Below are positions 59,676-64,000 of a stretch of DNA of 64,000 bases, in pieces. The first letter of the stretch is position 1. Every line of letters begins with the position of its first letter. The notes beneath the pieces were generated by a model. It saw only the letters and a program-made list of their open reading frames with translations, had not been told where the DNA came from and searched no databases. This DNA comes from Acidobacteriota bacterium. GTDB taxonomy: Bacteria > Acidobacteriota > Terriglobia > Terriglobales > Acidobacteriaceae. The stretch lies in assembly GCA_013289765.1 (NCBI GenBank), contig JABCZI010000012.1, forward strand, positions 88,070-152,069, given 5' to 3'. Position numbers and translations under genes: made by a program.

Positions 59676-61961
59676 ATGGCTGAAAAGTCCCTCCACGCCC
59701 AGGCAAAACTATATTTTGCGCTAGAGACCCTTGGCTGGCATTCCTTCCAGGACCTGTGTATCACAGTGGCGAAACACTCCTTCGGACAAATTCCAGTTAC
59801 GTTCTTACCGTCCAAGGACCGAGGAAGGGACGGAGCCTTCTACGGAAATTTTTCAGGGCCATCGGGAACGCAACTGAACGGCGTCACCACAATTCAGTGC
59901 AAGCATACTTCCTCTGGCACGGCCAATCTTTCGGCTGCAGCGGTCAAAGATGAACTGAGCAAAGCAAAGCGACTTGTTCTGAAGGGTTACGCGGATAACT
60001 ACGTCTTAATGACGAACTATGGTGTTTCCGGCCCGGTCGAGGAGGAGCTCAGAGCACAGTTTTTGAAAACGGGTGTGAAGAAATTCCTCGCCCTTGGCCG
60101 CGATTGGATGAATCAGGAACTCAGAGAATCTCCAAAACTCCGGATGATGGTGCCCAGAGTCTATGGACTGGGGGACCTAAGCCAGATCATTGACGAGCGA
60201 CTTTACGATCAAGCCAGAGAAATACTAAGTACGATGGAAGATGACCTTTCCAAAATCGTCATAACCGACGCCTATCGCCAGGCCGCACAAGCCATCAATG
60301 ATAGGAACTTTGTTCTTCTGATCGGAGAGCCTGCATCTGGCAAGTCTCTAATCGCGGCGAGCCTCGCGATGAGTGCGATCGACTCCTGGAAAAGCCCGAC
60401 CCTAAAGGTTAGCAATGGCAGCGAATTCAAACTCCGATGGAATCCAAACGAAAGGCAGTTCTTTTGGGTCGACGATGCGTTCGGTCCTACCCACTTCATC
60501 CACGAGATGGTGCAGACATGGAACTCTGTTATTCCTGAACTTCGCTCAGCGCTCAAAAAGGGAACCCGAGTGCTGTTCACATCGCGGGACTACATCTGGA
60601 ACGCAGCGCAACACGCAATAAAGGGATCAGCATTCCCGGTAATCTTCGATTCGCAAGTCGTGATCAACGTTCAGGATCTCAAGCCAGATGAGAAGCGTCA
60701 GATGCTCTACAACCACATAAAACTAGGAATTCAGCCGCAACCTTTCCGAAGAGAAATTAAAGCGTTTCTCGAAAAAGTGGCGGCGAATCGATCCTTCCTG
60801 CCTGAGATTGCGAGGAGACTCGGCGAGCCGCGCTTTACGAAAGGTCTGGCGCTAAACGACGCCTCCCTTCAAAGCTTTGTTGAAAACCCTCGAGATTTCC
60901 TGAAAAGGGTCATCGAAGAGCTAGACCGGCCATGCAAGGCAGCATTGGCATTGATATTCGTCTCGGGGGGCGCGGTTCCGAGCCCCATAGAGTCGAGCAG
61001 AGAACTTGAACTTGCCGCCCAACTCTTGGGGGCGAGTTCGTCCGAAATTCGAGATGCCATGAAAGCTCTGAACGGTAGCCTCGTCAAACGACTTAGAGAG
61101 GGAGGTTCAGAACAATGGACGTACAAGCATCCGACTGTTGCGGACGCCTTCGCCGATATCGTCGCAGACGACCCAGAACTGTTGCACATTTATGTCGGCG
61201 GCGCGAAACCGGACAGACTCGTTAAGGAGATCGTCTGTGGCGACGTCGGCATAGAGGGCGCGCGCGTAATTGTGCCAAGTTCACTGTTCGCGAAAGTGGC
61301 GAGCGCGGTTCAGCGACTACCAAAGGCAGCCAAATTGCAATTTCTGTCCACGCGCTGCGATAAAGGGTTCCTGGAGCAGTACATATCGATCTACCCTGAA
61401 CTTTCGGCGGAAATCTCGAAGTTCGCCAGTTTCTCCCTGGCGTTCTCGCCCGAGATTCTTACGGCGGCGAAGCTTAGGATCTTTGGCCTATTGAATGGAA
61501 CAACCAAAGAGGCCGTGATTGCCGCAATACGAGAAATTGCGATCGAACGGCCCGACATGGACTTCCTCAAGCCTCAATACATTGGAGATTTCCTGACATC
61601 GGAAGAAACCGATCAAATGCTGAAGAACGTTCGAGACCACGTAGTGCCTGTAGCAGCTGATCTCATTCGCAGACGAGAGAGGAGCTACGACACGTCCGAG
61701 ACTCCAAACGATTACTTCGGCCAGCTCGTCGAAGTCCTTGAGACCCTACAGGACCGCTACGGCGGCGACGACTCGGAAGTCTCGGCTGTCCTGAGCGACG
61801 CGATCATCGACGCATATGGCGCCATGGAGGACGCGCAGCGAGCCTACGACGAAAACCACCCCGACGAGGACGACGGGCGCGAATTCTACGAGGATTCCAC
61901 GGTGAGAAACTCCACGGTTTACGAGGCTGAAAGAAGCATCTTCGACGATGTCGACGAATAG
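59676..61961 (+). CDS. Restriction-endonuclease-like and STAND NTPase fusion (probable defence protein)
   Basis: A 761-residue protein. Residues ~1-130 form a restriction-endonuclease-like domain: YFALETLGWHSFQDLCITVA, DRGRDGAFYGNFSGPSG and TTIQCKHTSSGT, giving the E...D...QxK order of Mrr-like nucleases. A NTPase follows, with Walker A LIGEPASGKSLIAA (~213-226) and Walker B FFWVDDAFG (~262-270), then VLFTSRDYIWNAA, which fits the novel STAND (nSTAND3-type) NTPases. The long C-terminal half (~390-761) is helical and ends in an acidic tail. STAND proteins with a nuclease are known antiphage sensors (Avs-type). ATG 59676 is chosen; GAGAGG lies 10 bases upstream, but 59646 is also possible. Confidence 0.78.
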   Translation: MAEKSLHAQAKLYFALETLGWHSFQDLCITVAKHSFGQIPVTFLPSKDRGRDGAFYGNFSGPSGTQLNGVTTIQCKHTSSGTANLSAAAVKDELSKAKRLVLKGYADNYVLMTNYGVSGPVEEELRAQFLKTGVKKFLALGRDWMNQELRESPKLRMMVPRVYGLGDLSQIIDERLYDQAREILSTMEDDLSKIVITDAYRQAAQAINDRNFVLLIGEPASGKSLIAASLAMSAIDSWKSPTLKVSNGSEFKLRWNPNERQFFWVDDAFGPTHFIHEMVQTWNSVIPELRSALKKGTRVLFTSRDYIWNAAQHAIKGSAFPVIFDSQVVINVQDLKPDEKRQMLYNHIKLGIQPQPFRREIKAFLEKVAANRSFLPEIARRLGEPRFTKGLALNDASLQSFVENPRDFLKRVIEELDRPCKAALALIFVSGGAVPSPIESSRELELAAQLLGASSSEIRDAMKALNGSLVKRLREGGSEQWTYKHPTVADAFADIVADDPELLHIYVGGAKPDRLVKEIVCGDVGIEGARVIVPSSLFAKVASAVQRLPKAAKLQFLSTRCDKGFLEQYISIYPELSAEISKFASFSLAFSPEILTAAKLRIFGLLNGTTKEAVIAAIREIAIERPDMDFLKPQYIGDFLTSEETDQMLKNVRDHVVPVAADLIRRRERSYDTSETPNDYFGQLVEVLETLQDRYGGDDSEVSAVLSDAIIDAYGAMEDAQRAYDENHPDEDDGREFYEDSTVRNSTVYEAERSIFDDVDE

Positions 61962-62130
61962 GGCCGACTTTGAAGGACGATAGAACAAGACTAGCAAACA
62001 TTGTTCCCCGCAAAACCTCCTCTTGCGGGTACCCCATTCTGCCGCGTCCTGAAATCAGAGGTCATCTCAGCCCTCAAGCGGCAAGGGTGGGATTTGGCCT
62101 CGCTGTTCTGCCCACGCTTCCAATATCCCC

Positions 62131-62166
62131 TTGCGGTTCCACCCCAAAACGAATAATGTATATACA
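62131..62166 (+). promoter_or_regulatory. Promoter and operator of brnTA
   Basis: A sigma-70-like pair, TTGCGG (62131-62136) and TAATGT (62154-62159) with 17-base spacing. A perfect palindrome TGTATATACA (62157-62166) overlaps the -10. BrnA is a DNA-binding autorepressor in known cases, so this is a plausible operator. Confidence 0.55.
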
Positions 62167-62189
62167 ACATCGTAAATACGTGAATCGCC

Positions 62190-62468
62190 GTGGAATTCAC
62201 CTGGGATGCGCGGAAGGATCGGCTCAACAGGCGGAAGCATCGCATTAGTTTCGATACGGCATCACACGTATTCGACGACCCGTACCATGTAACCACCCAG
62301 GACCGCGAGGTCGATGGCGAACCACGCTGGCAGACGATCGGCATGGTCGGAGCGCACAATGTACTCCTCGTCGCGCACACCACAGACGACGAGGACGGCG
62401 CAATACGGATTATTTCTGCCCGAAAAGCAACTCGCAGCGAACGGAGGGTTTATGCCGAAGGCAACTAG
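62190..62468 (+). CDS. brnT: BrnT-family toxin
   Basis: A 92-residue ribonuclease toxin of the RelE fold. FTWDARKDRLNRRKHRISFD near the start, VFDDPYHVT, and RIISARKATRSERRVY at the end match BrnT. Known members cleave RNA and are neutralised by BrnA. The start is GTG 62190 (GTG GAA TTC ACC TGG). The 3' end overlaps brnA by 17 bases, fixing a coupled pair. It lies near the rRNA operon, in an accessory stretch. Confidence 0.93.
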   Translation: MEFTWDARKDRLNRRKHRISFDTASHVFDDPYHVTTQDREVDGEPRWQTIGMVGAHNVLLVAHTTDDEDGAIRIISARKATRSERRVYAEGN

Positions 62469-62769
62469 AAAATCGACAACCAAAATCAGGGCTCGAGCCC
62501 AATCGTTGACTCCGCGGCAACTGCGTGAACTCGCCACGCTTTCCGCGATGCCAGACGATAAGATCGATACCTCCGACATCCCCGAACTTCCTCGCAACGC
62601 ATGGAAAAATGCTATCCGCGGCAAGTTTTATCGACCGTTCAAGCAAGCCGTTTCCATGCGTCTCGACGCCGATGTCGTCGCTTGGCTCAAGAAGCGCGGC
62701 AAGGGATATCAAACTCGCGCCAACAGCATTTTGAGGCAACGCATGCTCGATGAAATCAAGCGCGCTTGA
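62452..62769 (+). CDS. brnA: BrnA-family antitoxin
   Basis: A 105-residue protein, mostly a ribbon-helix-helix DNA-binding fold at the C-terminus (SMRLDADVVAWLKKRGKGY, QTRANSILRQRMLDEI). The N-terminal part (KATRKSTTKIRARAQSLTPR, LPRNAWKNAIRGKFYRPFKQ) contacts BrnT in known pairs. ATG 62452 lies just after GGAGGG and overlaps brnT. It should both neutralise BrnT and repress their promoter. BrnT/BrnA order is the normal one. Confidence 0.93.
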   Translation: MPKATRKSTTKIRARAQSLTPRQLRELATLSAMPDDKIDTSDIPELPRNAWKNAIRGKFYRPFKQAVSMRLDADVVAWLKKRGKGYQTRANSILRQRMLDEIKRA

Positions 62770-63246
62770 CCCCGGAATCAAATAAATAAATTTCCCCTTG
62801 CGTTTTTCTCGATTCATCTGCTATAAACAATTCACCGAGAGCAGATGTGTGGCCGCCGGCGTAATTTGTTGCATCTCTCGGCATCGTCCGGCATCTAAGC
62901 TTCAAGAGAGCAATCTCAATCGTCCCGGCCACGGGACTTCATTCGGATCGCAACACGGTTTCCGAAGGGTACCTTCAAAGTAAGGAACCTCCAAAGTAAG
63001 TTCTTTTCTCAATTTCTTGTCTTCCGTATCGGGCTGCGCAAAATTGCACGCCGAAATTGGCGCTTTACCCCGGACGGAAGGCCATACTGTTGCGCGCATC
63101 CGAGCGCCGCTGATCAAAAAAGCTTGTCATTCCGAACGGCCTTATTGTGAGGAACCTGCTTTCTGGTTTCGTCGGCAGCTCTCCTGCTCGCGCGTCCTTC
63201 AATTCCCGATGTGGAAATCATCTGGAAATTCTGTGGAATGCGGCGA
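62770..63246. other. Gap upstream of the rRNA promoter
   Basis: No gene is supported. A degenerate GTCATTCCGAACGG...GAGGAACCTGC copy of the repeat family at 11893 lies at about 63126-63160. The rest shows nothing recognisable. Confidence 0.5.
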
Positions 63247-63275
63247 TTGACGGGATTTATCACGCACTGTATGTT
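63247..63275 (+). promoter_or_regulatory. Probable rRNA operon promoter
   Basis: TTGACG (63247-63252), a 17-base spacer and TATGTT (63270-63275), about 305 bases upstream of the 16S gene. Its position and near-consensus -35 fit an rrn promoter; the leader region with TCTTTGACAACT (63363-63374), common in pre-16S leaders, follows. Confidence 0.55.
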
Positions 63276-63547
63276 TAAAAGGTTTCGAGGACAGTCGGTT
63301 TCGCTCTAGCAGCGAGATCGCCTGGACTGAATTCGCGCCGCCTCGGCGGACCGCGATTCGGTCTTTGACAACTAGGTTGAACGTGCCAGTCGTGAGAAAC
63401 GGATTCGGGCATTAGTCCGAACGATCTCACAAGTTAGACCACCACGGTCTTCAGACTCTTTCGCATCTGGATTTTCGGATTCAGATCTGGATGAGCGCGA
63501 AGCTGAGTGGTGGCGCCATCCCGGCTTTTTCGAGCCCGGCGATGGCA

Positions 63548-63572
63548 GTCTGCCAACTACCCGTCGGCAGAC
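63548..63572 (+). other. Leader hairpin before 16S
   Basis: GTCTGCC (63548-63554) pairs with GGCAGAC (63566-63572) around an 11-base loop, immediately upstream of the 16S 5' end. It may be part of rRNA processing. Confidence 0.4.
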
Positions 63573-63580
63573 ATCAGGTT

Positions 63581-64000
<420 letters not shown>

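Noticed and set aside
63365..63393. TTGACA at 63365 as a second rRNA promoter
   Set aside because: No -10 at a proper distance; TCTTTGACAACT is a common leader motif before 16S genes.

Overview
This looks like a chromosome segment from an Acidobacteriota bacterium, probably a soil or sediment Terriglobia relative. The window closes with the first ~420 bases of a 16S rRNA gene of acidobacterial character. Gene content agrees: a TPR-containing Ser/Thr kinase, a DUF4034 protein, acidobacterial small ORFs, an rpsF-rpsR-rplI cluster without ssb, and many short palindromic repeats. These calls rest on reading the sequence and on family knowledge; no search was run.

Layout. 1-1600: rpsF, rpsR and rplI with palindromic elements in the gaps. 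1.4-4.6 kb: a tandem duplication of a secreted protein gene that also copied the 3' end of rplI. 5.1-10.3 kb: a peptidase-S74 (tail-fibre type) protein, then an ECF sigma factor, a zinc-finger/HEAT anti-sigma factor, an 18-residue-repeat exported protein and a two-PDZ lipoprotein in one apparent operon. 10.3-23.3 kb: a GAF-GGDEF cyclase, recG, lipA, a TauE/SafE exporter pair, an orphan MCE protein, a membrane spermidine-synthase-like protein, acpS, DUF488, selA and a c-type cytochrome. 23.3-34 kb: folP, pilT, a DUF4034 protein, dtd, acpP-fabF, a secreted esterase, a PilZ protein, an acyltransferase and a VOC protein. 34.1-36.6 kb: a cobalamin riboswitch and a TonB-dependent receptor. 36.7-52.3 kb: class II aldolase, queA, a cysteine-dioxygenase-like protein, polA, MFS and chromate transporters, the glmM-cdaR-cdaA cluster (c-di-AMP and peptidoglycan precursor), xseA and a DUF2905 protein. 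52.4-58.7 kb: a PQQ-like propeller protein, a Ser/Thr kinase, a membrane protein with its winged-helix regulator, and a bicupin. 59.1-62.8 kb: accessory DNA with a PD-(D/E)XK nuclease, a large nuclease-STAND NTPase and a BrnT/BrnA toxin-antitoxin pair. 63.2-64 kb: rRNA promoter, leader and 16S 5' part.

The most notable points are: (i) a likely anti-phage island next to the rRNA operon, centred on a nuclease-STAND ATPase; (ii) at least four families of small palindromic repeats, one copy of which lies in frame inside selA; (iii) a sigma/anti-sigma/repeat-protein/PDZ operon that looks like an envelope stress module; (iv) a tandem duplication carrying a piece of a ribosomal protein gene; (v) a minimal promoter-terminator unit at about 58.9 kb. 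No tRNA gene, CRISPR array, insertion sequence or prophage was recognised.
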